DNA of 35,375 nucleotides from positions 1-35,375 of the forward strand of contig JACCXH010000064.1 in the NCBI GenBank assembly GCA_013697245.1, written 5' to 3'. The notes under the pieces were generated by a model. It worked only from the letters and a program-made list of their open reading frames with translations. It searched no databases and was not told the origin of the DNA. Made by a program: the position numbers and the translations under genes. The stretch is from Bacteroidota bacterium (GTDB taxonomy: Bacteria > Bacteroidota > Bacteroidia > B-17B0 > Aurantibacillaceae). Below, in pieces: positions 8,815 to 17,169 of this stretch; positions within the stretch are counted from its first letter, which is position 1, and every line of letters begins with the position of its first letter.

Positions 8815-9945
8815 TTATTTTGTTGCTATCGCTTTCTCAATAGCTTTTTCCAACTCAACACCTCTTAAGTTCTTCGCAAGGATCCTTCCTTCTTTATCTA
8901 ATAAAACGGTATAAGGAATTCCTTCTACGGCATATAATTTAGCCGCATAACTATCCCAATATTTAAGGTCGCTTACTTGTGGCCAGGTAATGCCATCCTT
9001 TGCAATAGCCTCTACCCAACGGCTTTTATCCTGATCGAGTGAAACACCGAAGATCTCAAAACCTTTGTCTTTATATTTTGCATAAGCTTTTACCACATTT
9101 GGCATTTCTTTTCTGCATGGGCCGCACCAACTGGCCCAAAAATCTACCAATACAATTTTTCCTCTAAAAGATGATAATGCTAATTCTTTTTCATCGGGTG
9201 TTGGTAAAACAATTTCAGGAGCTGTTTGACCAATAGTTGTTGCCAACATTTTAGTTACTACTTCGTGAAAGATCTTTACGCCTTTATCTTTCGGAAATTT
9301 TTTATTTAAGCCCTCATCTAATTTTTTGTACACGTCCGAATATTTATCCGGCTCCATACCTTGTATTGCAATCATGGAAGCATATTTATCATAATTCTTC
9401 AGGATTTTTTCGCCCATAGCTGCATTGTAAGCATCCATAATACTATTGAATGGTTTTTCGAAAATGCCACTTAATGAATCCATTTTTAAAGAATCCATTT
9501 TAATGGTTTGAACAATTGCCTGGAAAGCCTGATTCAACGAATCCATTTGGATATTCTTTTTCTTGGTGATCTCATTATACTCTACAAACAAAGTAGTTTC
9601 AGGCGAGCCGTCCACTTTATAAGTATTACCAAGATCTTTTATATTGGCGGTAACTTTAATTTTATCATTGCTATCCAAAACCAACATGGCAAAATTTTGT
9701 TGATTTAATTTGATGCGGTAAAAACCAATGTTTGGTGTATAGTTTTTGAACTCAAAATTACCTTTCTCGTCAACCACAGTACTATCAACCGTTACAGGTT
9801 GTGGATTGATCAGTTTTTCCAAATAGATCGTTTCGCCGGTTGAATTGCTTAAAGTGCCTTTCAATTCAAAGTTGCCATTTTTTTTGGTCTCGCCGCAGCC
9901 ACATAATATTGCTACTACTGCAACGGCGCTAATTGTTTTAAACAT
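8815..9945 (-). CDS. Lipoprotein with DUF4369 and TlpA-like thioredoxin domain
   Basis: This is a periplasmic, membrane-anchored thiol-disulfide oxidoreductase. With the ATG at 9945 the protein has 376 residues. A lipoprotein signal (residues 1-17) ends at LCGC, with Cys17 the likely lipidated residue. Residues about 23-125 are a DUF4369 domain, followed by a helical linker. Residues about 235-370 form an AhpC/TSA-TlpA redoxin with active site WCGPC (Cys274, Cys277) and the cis-proline GIPYT. A longer reading from TTG 9960 would overlap gatB. I prefer ATG 9945, four bases after the gatB stop, because its signal peptide is complete. This architecture is common in Bacteroidota, where such proteins reduce disulfides or assist cytochrome maturation; the actual partner is not shown here. 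Confidence 0.92.
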   Translation of the reverse strand: MFKTISAVAVVAILCGCGETKKNGNFELKGTLSNSTGETIYLEKLINPQPVTVDSTVVDEKGNFEFKNYTPNIGFYRIKLNQQNFAMLVLDSNDKIKVTANIKDLGNTYKVDGSPETTLFVEYNEITKKKNIQMDSLNQAFQAIVQTIKMDSLKMDSLSGIFEKPFNSIMDAYNAAMGEKILKNYDKYASMIAIQGMEPDKYSDVYKKLDEGLNKKFPKDKGVKIFHEVVTKMLATTIGQTAPEIVLPTPDEKELALSSFRGKIVLVDFWASWCGPCRKEMPNVVKAYAKYKDKGFEIFGVSLDQDKSRWVEAIAKDGITWPQVSDLKYWDSYAAKLYAVEGIPYTVLLDKEGRILAKNLRGVELEKAIEKAIATK

Positions 9946-9949
9946 AATT

Positions 9950-11401
9950 TTATTTTTCAAGGGTTTCTTTTACTAATTGGTTCAATAATTTTGGATCGGC
10001 TTTGCCTTTACTTAGTTTCATTACTTCGCCAACAAACATTCCTAACAAACCAATTTTTCCATTCTTATATTCTGTTATTTTTTCAGGGAATTTTGAAAGC
10101 GCTGAGTTAATAAGATCTTGCAACTCATTGCTATTACTATTTTGCAAAAGGTCTAATTCTTTAGCAATTTGTTCCGGGGTTTTTTCCTGGTTATTCATTA
10201 AAGCCGGAAAAATATTTTGAGATGCAGCTGCATTACTTACTTTTCCTTCATCTATCAATGAAATTATTTCGGCAATCTTTTTAGGGTCTAATGTAAATTC
10301 GGAAATAGTTAATGCGTTTTCGTTCAAATACGCTTTAATTGGACCCATTACCCAATTGGCAGCACTTTTGTAATTGGTTGTAAATGTTACCAGTTTATTA
10401 TAATAGGCAGCTACCTCTTTAAGATCGATTAACTGTAAAGCATCGTATTCGGTAAGCTTGTAATTTTTTGTATAGGTATTAAAAAGTTCATCGGGCAAAG
10501 TTGGCATGTTGCCTTTTATTTTTTTGATATACTCCTGTGTAACAAAAACCGGTTGAAGATCGGGCTCCGGAAAATAACGGTAATCATTGGCGTTCTCTTT
10601 ACTTCTGAGAGAAAAAGTTAAACCTTTAACAGCGTCAAAGCTTCTTGTTTCGCCTGCAATTAATTCGCCGGCTTCAATTAGATCTATTTGTCTTTTTATT
10701 TCAAAATCGATGGCGCGCTGAACATTTCTGAAGGAGTTCATGTTCTTTACTTCCACTTTTTTTCCAAATTCTTTTGCGCCTTTTAGCATTACAGAAATAT
10801 TTGCATCGCAACGCAGCGATCCTTCTTCCATATTACCATCACAAATATCCAAATACCGAACCAGCTTTCTTACTTCAGTCAAATAAGCGTATGCTTCTTC
10901 ACCACTTCTAAAATCAGGCTCTGTAACAATTTCTAATAAAGGCGTACCGGCCCTGTTAAGATCTATTAATGTTTCAAAAGGATCAATATCATGTAAACTT
11001 TTTCCGGCATCTTCTTCCATGTGAATACGGGTAAGTGCTATTTTTTTTGTTGATCCATCTTTTAATTTGGCAACAATATAACCGCCATTACAAATAGGAG
11101 TTTTATCCTGGGTAATTTGATAACCTTTTGGAAGATCGGCATAAAAATAATTCTTGCGGGCAAATTGATTTTCTTCGCGAATGGTTGCGTTTACCGCTAT
11201 ACCTAATTTAACGGCAAACTCAATTGCTTTTGCATTTACAACCGGCAAAGTGCCCGGGTGACCCAAAGTTACCGCACTCACATTTGTGTTTGGCAATGCA
11301 CCATATTCTGCCACATCACTACTATACATTTTTGTTTTAGTAAGTAGCTGAATATGGCACTCTAAACCAATAACTGTTTCGTATTTATCGTAAACGCTCA
11401 T
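9950..11401 (-). CDS. gatB: Asp-tRNA(Asn)/Glu-tRNA(Gln) amidotransferase subunit B
   Basis: This is the tRNA-binding and kinase subunit of the GatCAB complex, which turns misacylated Glu-tRNA(Gln) and Asp-tRNA(Asn) into the correct amide forms. The N terminus YETVIGLECHIQL and the cradle-domain motifs HPGTLPVVN, ARKNYFYADLPKGYQIT and HMEEDAGKS are diagnostic. The C-terminal YqeY-like helical domain (residues about 330-483) is complete. The start is ATG 11401 (483 residues). An upstream in-frame ATG at 11467 would add 22 residues with no family match and would lie before the promoter. gatA and gatC are not in the window. It is the first gene of a four-gene run. Confidence 0.97.
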   Translation of the reverse strand: MSVYDKYETVIGLECHIQLLTKTKMYSSDVAEYGALPNTNVSAVTLGHPGTLPVVNAKAIEFAVKLGIAVNATIREENQFARKNYFYADLPKGYQITQDKTPICNGGYIVAKLKDGSTKKIALTRIHMEEDAGKSLHDIDPFETLIDLNRAGTPLLEIVTEPDFRSGEEAYAYLTEVRKLVRYLDICDGNMEEGSLRCDANISVMLKGAKEFGKKVEVKNMNSFRNVQRAIDFEIKRQIDLIEAGELIAGETRSFDAVKGLTFSLRSKENANDYRYFPEPDLQPVFVTQEYIKKIKGNMPTLPDELFNTYTKNYKLTEYDALQLIDLKEVAAYYNKLVTFTTNYKSAANWVMGPIKAYLNENALTISEFTLDPKKIAEIISLIDEGKVSNAAASQNIFPALMNNQEKTPEQIAKELDLLQNSNSNELQDLINSALSKFPEKITEYKNGKIGLLGMFVGEVMKLSKGKADPKLLNQLVKETLEK

Positions 11402-11413
11402 AATTTTGCGCTT

Positions 11414-11441
11414 TAAAGATACTATTTTTACCTGTAAACAA
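11414..11441 (-). promoter_or_regulatory. Predicted gatB promoter
   Basis: Read on the minus strand, a TTG (complement of 11439-11441) is followed after 17 bases by TATCTTTA (complement of 11414-11421). This is one mismatch from the Bacteroidota -7 element TAnnTTTG. Transcription would start near 11409, a few bases before ATG 11401. A GC-rich imperfect palindrome, ACCCC...GGGGT (11441-11460), lies directly upstream of the -33 element. Confidence 0.5.
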
Positions 11442-11464
11442 CCCCGATAATTATTGGGGTAAAA

Positions 11465-11500
11465 CAAAAAAGGCGTTCTGTTAAACAGAACGCCTTTTTA
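11465..11500 (-). terminator. Strong Rho-independent terminator of the adhesin gene
   Basis: GGCGTTCTG (11472-11480) pairs with CAGAACGCC (11486-11494) around a five-base loop. A-runs and T-runs lie on both sides, so it can work in either direction. On the minus strand it follows the adhesin stop codon by 20 bases and separates that gene from gatB. Confidence 0.93.
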
Positions 11501-11514
11501 AAAATTAAGGATAA

Positions 11515-14500
11515 TTATTCTTTTATTAATTTACCTTCTTTAATTGCAACTTTAGTAGTTAAAGAAGTAACCTTGTAAGTGTACATTCCATTGGCTAATT
11601 CTTTAATGTTTACAGCACTTTCAGACTTGTTTAAAGTAGTTCTATAAACTAATCTTCCTGAAAGATCCATAACCTCGAATATGTAACTTCCATTACTGTT
11701 CTCAATAACAACATTCACATTTCCACTATTTGGATTTGGATAGATGAACGTATTATTATCAATCACCGTATTCTTAGCTAAACCTGTACAAACAACCACA
11801 AATACTGTAACATTAGAGTTGGTAACACAACCAACACTGTTAGTGGTAGCAACATTATAAACTGTAGAAATTGCAGGAGTAACACTTATAGCAGAAGTAG
11901 TTTGTCCACCAGGTGCCCATGTGTAGTTACCGGCACTTGAAACAGCTGTTAAAGTAGTACTCATACCAGGGCAAAGCGAAAGCGTTGGTGCCGCGGAGAC
12001 AGAAAGTGTAGGTGATGGTTTAACCGTAATACTTACAGTTTTAGTATTAGGACATCCAGGTGTATTTTCACCTATTACAGTATAAGAAGTAGTAACCGAT
12101 GGAGTAACAGAAATAGAACTTGTAGTCGCAGTTGTATTCCAAGTGTAAGTAGTAGCACCCGAAGCTGTTAACGTAACAGGTGTTCCGCTACAAATTGTGG
12201 TTTGCGAAGCAGCTAAAGTAACGTTTGGTGCAGCGCAAGCACTTTGTATCTGTAAACTATCAATTCCAATATCATCGGCACCAAAATCACCCGTAGCTAG
12301 AAATCTTAAAACGCAAGATGATGAGCTAACAGCAGGCAATAAGATCGTTTTCTTGTTCCAAATAGCGTCAACCGTATAAGTAGATTTATAAGTGTAAGTA
12401 GCACCGCCGTTGTTAGAAAAGAAGACTTGTAATGAATCGGATCCGCTTGAATTTTTGTAATAAAAAGAAACCGTATAAGTACTTGATAAATTCATATTTA
12501 CATACAAATCTAAATTACCGGTGTTCGGAGAAAATACATCATAGCTATGGAAATTGGCACAACCTGCTCCGGCTAAAGGAGTAACCGTTCCAAAAGTAGA
12601 AGACCATAAAGCTGTGGCGCCATCATCTTGTCGTCTCCATGATTGGTTTCCGGTTGTTGGATTACTATCCCAGTTTGCTGCAACCGGTACGTTGTGGTTA
12701 TCACAACGGTTTTGCCAAGTATTGTCAAAGTTCTCTAAAAATGGAACAGTAGCATAAACCGGCGCGCCTAAAATTACAACCTGAACCGGAGTTGCAGTAG
12801 TACTGGCAGGACCATTTGTACAAGTAATTACGGCTTTATAAAAAGTAGCAGCGGTAATATTTGTAGCTGTATAGATGGCTGCAGTAGCGCTTGCAATTGC
12901 AGTATAAGGTCCGGCTAATGCCGGAGCCGAAAACCATTGATAGGTTAATCCACCAACCGTATAAGAAGTTGCCAAACTTAAATTAGAAAAGCCACCGGTA
13001 CAAACTTGTGTCGCACTCGCAACAGCAGAGTTAGCAGCGGGAGCACCAGCACAAGGAGTAGCAGGAGTAATAGTAATACAATAATCTTCCGTTTCACCCC
13101 ATGTATATGGCGAACAAGTTCCGGGGCTTACAGATGATTCATCTGCAATTATCCTCATTCTTGTTGTACCTAAAGTTGCATTAGCAGGAATTGTTACAAC
13201 CGTAGTAAATGTAGTACCAACGACTGCAAAAGGACCATATGGAGAAGAATAAACCAATTCACCCGGATCTGCAAACGAACCGTTTTGATTAAAGTCCATA
13301 TAAGCTTCTACAATACCTGAATATGAGTTGCCATTACATTCACCAACTGTCATACTTAACGTATAATTTAAACCGGCTGCAAGGTTAGGTGAAGCAATAA
13401 TACCGGCGTAATTAGAATATAAATTTAAAGTGGAAGTTGGACCGCCTGTCATGCCACAAGTTGAGGAGTTATTTAAAGTACCAATAGATACGTTAAAGAT
13501 CTCATCATCAAAAGTAGAGGTAGCATTAGATGCACAATATGCAGCACACTGACAAGGACTTCCACCAACTAATATTTGAACCGGAGTTGATGTTGTGCTC
13601 GCCGGACCATTTGTACAAGTAATTACGGCGCGATAGAATAAGGATGTAGTTATATTAGTTGCAGAATAAGTACTTAATGTAGCTCCTGTAATGGCAGTAT
13701 AAGGTCCGGCAGCTGCCGGAGCAGTACTCCATTGGTATGTTAAACCACCAACAGTATAAGAAGTAGATAAACTCAAGTTAGAAGATCCGTTAGGGCAAAC
13801 ATTTGTTTGTGTAGCCAAAGCCGAGTTGGCGGCTGGAGCTCCTGCACATGGGGCTGCAGCTCCAATATTAATACAATAATCTTCTGTTTCGCCAGCAAAA
13901 TAAGTTCCGCAAGGAGGCTGAGCAATAGAACTTTCAACTTCAACTATTCTCATACGCGTTATACCCGGAGATGCTGTTGGAGGAATTGTAACTGTAGCAG
14001 TAACAGTTGTTCCAGTAACTGCAAACGGAGTGTATGAAGAAGTATAAACGGTCTCACCCGGATCGGTGAACGAACCGTTATTATTAAAATCCATATAAGC
14101 AGTAACAATACCTGAGTTTCCAAAAGCACCGCACATACCTACAGTAACATTTAATGTATAGGTTGATCCGGCAGTAAGGGTTGGAGCTGCTATTAATCCT
14201 GAATAATTTGAATATTCGTTCAAAATAGAGCCAGGGCCACCTGTTTGACTGCAGTTAGATGTATTATTTAACGTTCCAATAGAAACATTAAAAATCTCAT
14301 CATTAGAAACCGATGTAGCATTTGAAGCGCAATATGCACTACACTGGCAAGGATTACTTGTAACAACAATTTGAACCGGAGTAGAAGTAGTACTGGCAGG
14401 TCCATTTGTACAAGTAATTACAGCACGGTAAAATAAAGTAGTTGTAATATTGGTTAACCCAAAAACACTAGTAGTTGCGCCGGTAATTGCTGTATAAGGG

Positions 14501-16338
14501 CCGGCTGCAGCAGGAGCACTGCTCCATTGATAAGTTAAACCACCAACTGTGTAGGAATTGGCTAATGATAGTGTTTGTGTTCCGTTAGGGCAAACAGTTG
14601 TTAAGCTTGCAATAGCAGAGTTAGCGCCCGGAGTACCGGCACATGGTGCAGCGGCGGCAATAGTTACAATATAATCTTCAGCTTCTCCAGAACCAAAAGA
14701 CGTACAAGCGTCAGGTGGTCCATTTGGATTTCCTGTAGCTCTTGAACGCACACGCATACCTGTTTGACCAAATAATGCAGTAGCTGGAACGGTGAAGGTT
14801 GCCTGAGTTGCATTATTAGCAATAGAGGTAAGACATATTTGTGTATGCTCACTCACGTCAAAAGTTCCACTTTGATTATAATCTATCCATACTGACTCAA
14901 TATTATTAGCCGTGGTATTTACACTTATAGTATAAGTAAGACCAACATTTAATGTTGCAGTAGTAGTTGGGCCCGGAGGAAATTGTGTATAAGTACCATT
15001 AACGGCATTAGAGTTACAAGTTGAGTTATTATTTAATGGTGTTCCAAATATAGTTACGTTAGTGATATTATCTCCTGAGCAACCACTTCCACCTAAGTTT
15101 GTATTGCAATAACAAAGTGTAGCAGGATTATTTGGATTTACAGAAGTAACCGTTGTTGTAACGCTTTGTGCAGAGTTAGTACACGTAATTACTAATTTAT
15201 AAAAAGTTAAAGTAGTTAATGAAGCGGTAGTTAAAACCTGCGTGTTAAACCCAGATCCGGTAGTAACATTTGACCAAGGACCAACGGCAGCCGGTGCCTG
15301 CAACCATTGATAAACAATTCCGGTAAATGAATTAGAACTTGTATTTGAAACAACCGCAGTTGTATTAGGACAAATTGTTTGCGAAGCGCTTACTGAACCT
15401 GCGCTAGGAAAACCAGCACAAGATGTTGGAGGGGTCCAACGATAGATCTGACCGCTTGTTGGGGCTAAACCGGCGCTAAAATTAGCTACCGCACTATTTA
15501 CTGCTCCCGGAGTGGACGCAGCATAAGATGTTGTTACCGAACGGTTGTTAAAATCAGCATTGCTTAAACCTCTTAATCCAACTTCTCCGGCAAAAGCCGT
15601 GATATTATTCGTTCCGCAGTTGCCGTATATAATTTCAACAACATTCGTAGTTTGATATAATTTGATCTGGACATTCATATAATCATCTAAACCTGTAGAA
15701 GTGTTTGACCATCTTCCAACTCTTCTCCATTGAATGGTAAATACCTGATTTGGCGTAACACCCGAAACCTGATAAGAAATAGATCCCTTATTATAAACAG
15801 AGGTGCCGGCTGCGGTGGCATTTGCCGAAATAGTCATATTACCGGCTGAAATGGCTGTAACAGATGCATTTAAAGGAATACCCGTTCCAAACAAAGTATC
15901 ACCTACGCTAAAAGCATTAGCGGCAGGGTAAGTTAAATTAATAACATTGCTTCCACTTGTGGTAGTACAAGTTTGAGCAGGCCCGAGCTGTAGATCTTTT
16001 CCAAAAAAGGAGACCACATCGTTAAATGAACCCGTACTAATTGGCGTATAAGAACTAAAGGGGGTTACTGTTCCCATACAGATCCATCCATTAACATTTA
16101 ATGCTATGGATGAATAAGTTGTATTATTAAAGTTGAAGTTAAAACCAATTGGAATATTGGCAAAAACATTATCGTCAAAGTTACCAACAGCAATAGCTGT
16201 AGTTGTTGGTCCGCTGATCGGGATAGCATTATAGGTTCCTGCCAGCTGTGAAAAGCTATAGGCGGACACCTGAGCATTACTTTTTACACCTGCAAAAAGT
16301 AAAGCTAAGCTTAAGATTGATTTGTAAATTTTTGTCAT
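11515..16338 (-). CDS. Giant T9SS-secreted adhesin with three GEVED and several Ig-like repeats
   Basis: This 1607-residue surface or secreted protein has a Sec signal peptide at residues 1-23 ending SNAQ. An N-terminal domain runs to about residue 305. Ig-like modules then alternate with GEVED domains, whose signatures GEAEDY, GETEDY and GETEDY end near residues 560, 825 and 1088. Residues about 1193-1370 resemble a cleaved-adhesin/MAM-like lectin fold (ENFDNTW...DDIGIDSLQI). Two more Ig-like modules (1370-1520) follow. The type A T9SS sorting domain (about 1526-1607) starts with IYPNPNSG and carries DLSGRLVYRTTL. The middle part is a tandem array with an exact 795-base (265-residue) period. 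It has its own promoter and a strong terminator. A role in attachment or gliding is likely but not shown by the sequence. Confidence 0.9.
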   Translation of the reverse strand: MTKIYKSILSLALLFAGVKSNAQVSAYSFSQLAGTYNAIPISGPTTTAIAVGNFDDNVFANIPIGFNFNFNNTTYSSIALNVNGWICMGTVTPFSSYTPISTGSFNDVVSFFGKDLQLGPAQTCTTTSGSNVINLTYPAANAFSVGDTLFGTGIPLNASVTAISAGNMTISANATAAGTSVYNKGSISYQVSGVTPNQVFTIQWRRVGRWSNTSTGLDDYMNVQIKLYQTTNVVEIIYGNCGTNNITAFAGEVGLRGLSNADFNNRSVTTSYAASTPGAVNSAVANFSAGLAPTSGQIYRWTPPTSCAGFPSAGSVSASQTICPNTTAVVSNTSSNSFTGIVYQWLQAPAAVGPWSNVTTGSGFNTQVLTTASLTTLTFYKLVITCTNSAQSVTTTVTSVNPNNPATLCYCNTNLGGSGCSGDNITNVTIFGTPLNNNSTCNSNAVNGTYTQFPPGPTTTATLNVGLTYTISVNTTANNIESVWIDYNQSGTFDVSEHTQICLTSIANNATQATFTVPATALFGQTGMRVRSRATGNPNGPPDACTSFGSGEAEDYIVTIAAAAPCAGTPGANSAIASLTTVCPNGTQTLSLANSYTVGGLTYQWSSAPAAAGPYTAITGATTSVFGLTNITTTLFYRAVITCTNGPASTTSTPVQIVVTSNPCQCSAYCASNATSVSNDEIFNVSIGTLNNTSNCSQTGGPGSILNEYSNYSGLIAAPTLTAGSTYTLNVTVGMCGAFGNSGIVTAYMDFNNNGSFTDPGETVYTSSYTPFAVTGTTVTATVTIPPTASPGITRMRIVEVESSIAQPPCGTYFAGETEDYCINIGAAAPCAGAPAANSALATQTNVCPNGSSNLSLSTSYTVGGLTYQWSTAPAAAGPYTAITGATLSTYSATNITTSLFYRAVITCTNGPASTTSTPVQILVGGSPCQCAAYCASNATSTFDDEIFNVSIGTLNNSSTCGMTGGPTSTLNLYSNYAGIIASPNLAAGLNYTLSMTVGECNGNSYSGIVEAYMDFNQNGSFADPGELVYSSPYGPFAVVGTTFTTVVTIPANATLGTTRMRIIADESSVSPGTCSPYTWGETEDYCITITPATPCAGAPAANSAVASATQVCTGGFSNLSLATSYTVGGLTYQWFSAPALAGPYTAIASATAAIYTATNITAATFYKAVITCTNGPASTTATPVQVVILGAPVYATVPFLENFDNTWQNRCDNHNVPVAANWDSNPTTGNQSWRRQDDGATALWSSTFGTVTPLAGAGCANFHSYDVFSPNTGNLDLYVNMNLSSTYTVSFYYKNSSGSDSLQVFFSNNGGATYTYKSTYTVDAIWNKKTILLPAVSSSSCVLRFLATGDFGADDIGIDSLQIQSACAAPNVTLAASQTTICSGTPVTLTASGATTYTWNTTATTSSISVTPSVTTSYTVIGENTPGCPNTKTVSITVKPSPTLSVSAAPTLSLCPGMSTTLTAVSSAGNYTWAPGGQTTSAISVTPAISTVYNVATTNSVGCVTNSNVTVFVVVCTGLAKNTVIDNNTFIYPNPNSGNVNVVIENSNGSYIFEVMDLSGRLVYRTTLNKSESAVNIKELANGMYTYKVTSLTTKVAIKEGKLIKE
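12783..15150 (-). repeat. Tandem 795-bp repeats inside the adhesin gene
   Basis: The anchor GAACCGGA recurs at 12783, 13578 and 14373, that is, twice at exactly 795 bases. It is followed each time by near-identical sequence including CATTTGTACAAGTAATTAC. Each unit codes for one Ig-like and one GEVED module (265 residues). The third unit, towards 15150, is more diverged, and a fourth Ig-like trace follows. Confidence 0.9.
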
Positions 16339-16396
16339 TTTTTCTTTGTTTAATAAATATTATAATCAATTCAATAAATAGAAATGTTACATCACG

Positions 16397-16404
16397 CAAA
16401 GATA
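16397..16404 (-). promoter_or_regulatory. Predicted -7 element of the adhesin gene
   Basis: Read on the minus strand this is TATCTTTG, a perfect TAnnTTTG box. It predicts a start near 16392 and a 5' leader of about 55 bases. No TTG lies at the expected distance upstream, so the -33 element is weak or absent. Confidence 0.45.
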
Positions 16405-16486
16405 ACCAATTAATAAACTAATTGTTTAAGAAAGTTAAAGAATTTTTAATAAAAGTTGAACTAATTCTATCTAAATGTTAAAAAAC

Positions 16487-17119
16487 TCATTTTAGAAAAT
16501 AAACAGGGTGGGCTTCGTTATATTTTCTTAAATATCTGAAGATCTGTTCTCTTTGTTTACGCTTACTTAATTCTTTATATTCGGCATAAATTAATTTATC
16601 ACGGCTCAATAATAATTCTGCACCCGACATACTAAACTCAGTAATCATTCCATCATAAAAATTAATTAAAAACTCTCTCACCTCTTGCCTTCTTCCCGAT
16701 CCGTATCCAAACATGGGATCATAAAACCCTACGCCTACTACTTCTACAGTTGCCACTAAATAACACACTGAACCAAATACCGGAACGCGGTAAAAACTTC
16801 CTTTATAATTTATGTAAAGCGTTTTGTTTTGAAAAAAACCCCAGACAATTTTTGATTTTACTTCGCCGCTTTTTTGGCCATCTGTAAAACTAAAGACCTC
16901 TTTATCCAATGCTTTTCCAACAAAATCCAATTGATCTTTATTCCCAGAAGAAACTATTTGGTCTTTTAAGATCCCTTTATTATACCTGAAATCATTATAG
17001 GTGATATAAACAGCATCAGGTATATTTAGATCTGTCGGTATAACAACACTATCATTTTGGCTTAATAAAACACCTTTAAAAAGTGTAATAAATAATAACA
17101 CCAATAATTTAGATCTCAT
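16487..17119 (-). CDS. Secreted protein of unknown function, 210 residues
   Basis: I do not recognise the family. A signal peptide (residues 1-21, ending VLLSQ) predicts export to the periplasm or beyond. The rest is a compact, mixed alpha/beta sequence without Cys pairs or known catalytic motifs. The segment PDAVYITYNDFRYNKGI near residue 35 looks conserved in style. A basic, helical C terminus (KRKQREQIFRYLRKYNEAHPVYF) closes it, with no T9SS sorting domain. It lies 148 bases upstream of the adhesin gene on the same strand. It is divergent from the subtilisin gene across about 50 bases. ATG 17119 is the natural start. Function unknown. Confidence 0.8.
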   Translation of the reverse strand: MRSKLLVLLFITLFKGVLLSQNDSVVIPTDLNIPDAVYITYNDFRYNKGILKDQIVSSGNKDQLDFVGKALDKEVFSFTDGQKSGEVKSKIVWGFFQNKTLYINYKGSFYRVPVFGSVCYLVATVEVVGVGFYDPMFGYGSGRRQEVREFLINFYDGMITEFSMSGAELLLSRDKLIYAEYKELSKRKQREQIFRYLRKYNEAHPVYFLK

Positions 17120-17120
17120 A

Positions 17121-17152
17121 TTGACAAATGTCGGGTTTTTTAATTAATTTTA
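17121..17152 (+). promoter_or_regulatory. Predicted promoter of the subtilisin gene
   Basis: TTG at 17121-17123 is followed after 21 bases by TAATTTTA (17145-17152), one mismatch from TAnnTTTG. Transcription would start near 17157. This excludes the upstream ATG at 17128 and supports ATG 17170. Confidence 0.5.
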
Positions 17153-17169
17153 ATCGAAATAACATTAAA

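Noticed and set aside
11402-11467. N-terminal extension of GatB from ATG 11467
   Set aside because: The extra 22 residues do not fit the family, and a promoter with its start near 11409 lies inside this stretch.
17128-17169. Subtilisin start at ATG 17128
   Set aside because: It would put 14 residues before a complete signal peptide and lies within the predicted promoter; ATG 17170 fits better.
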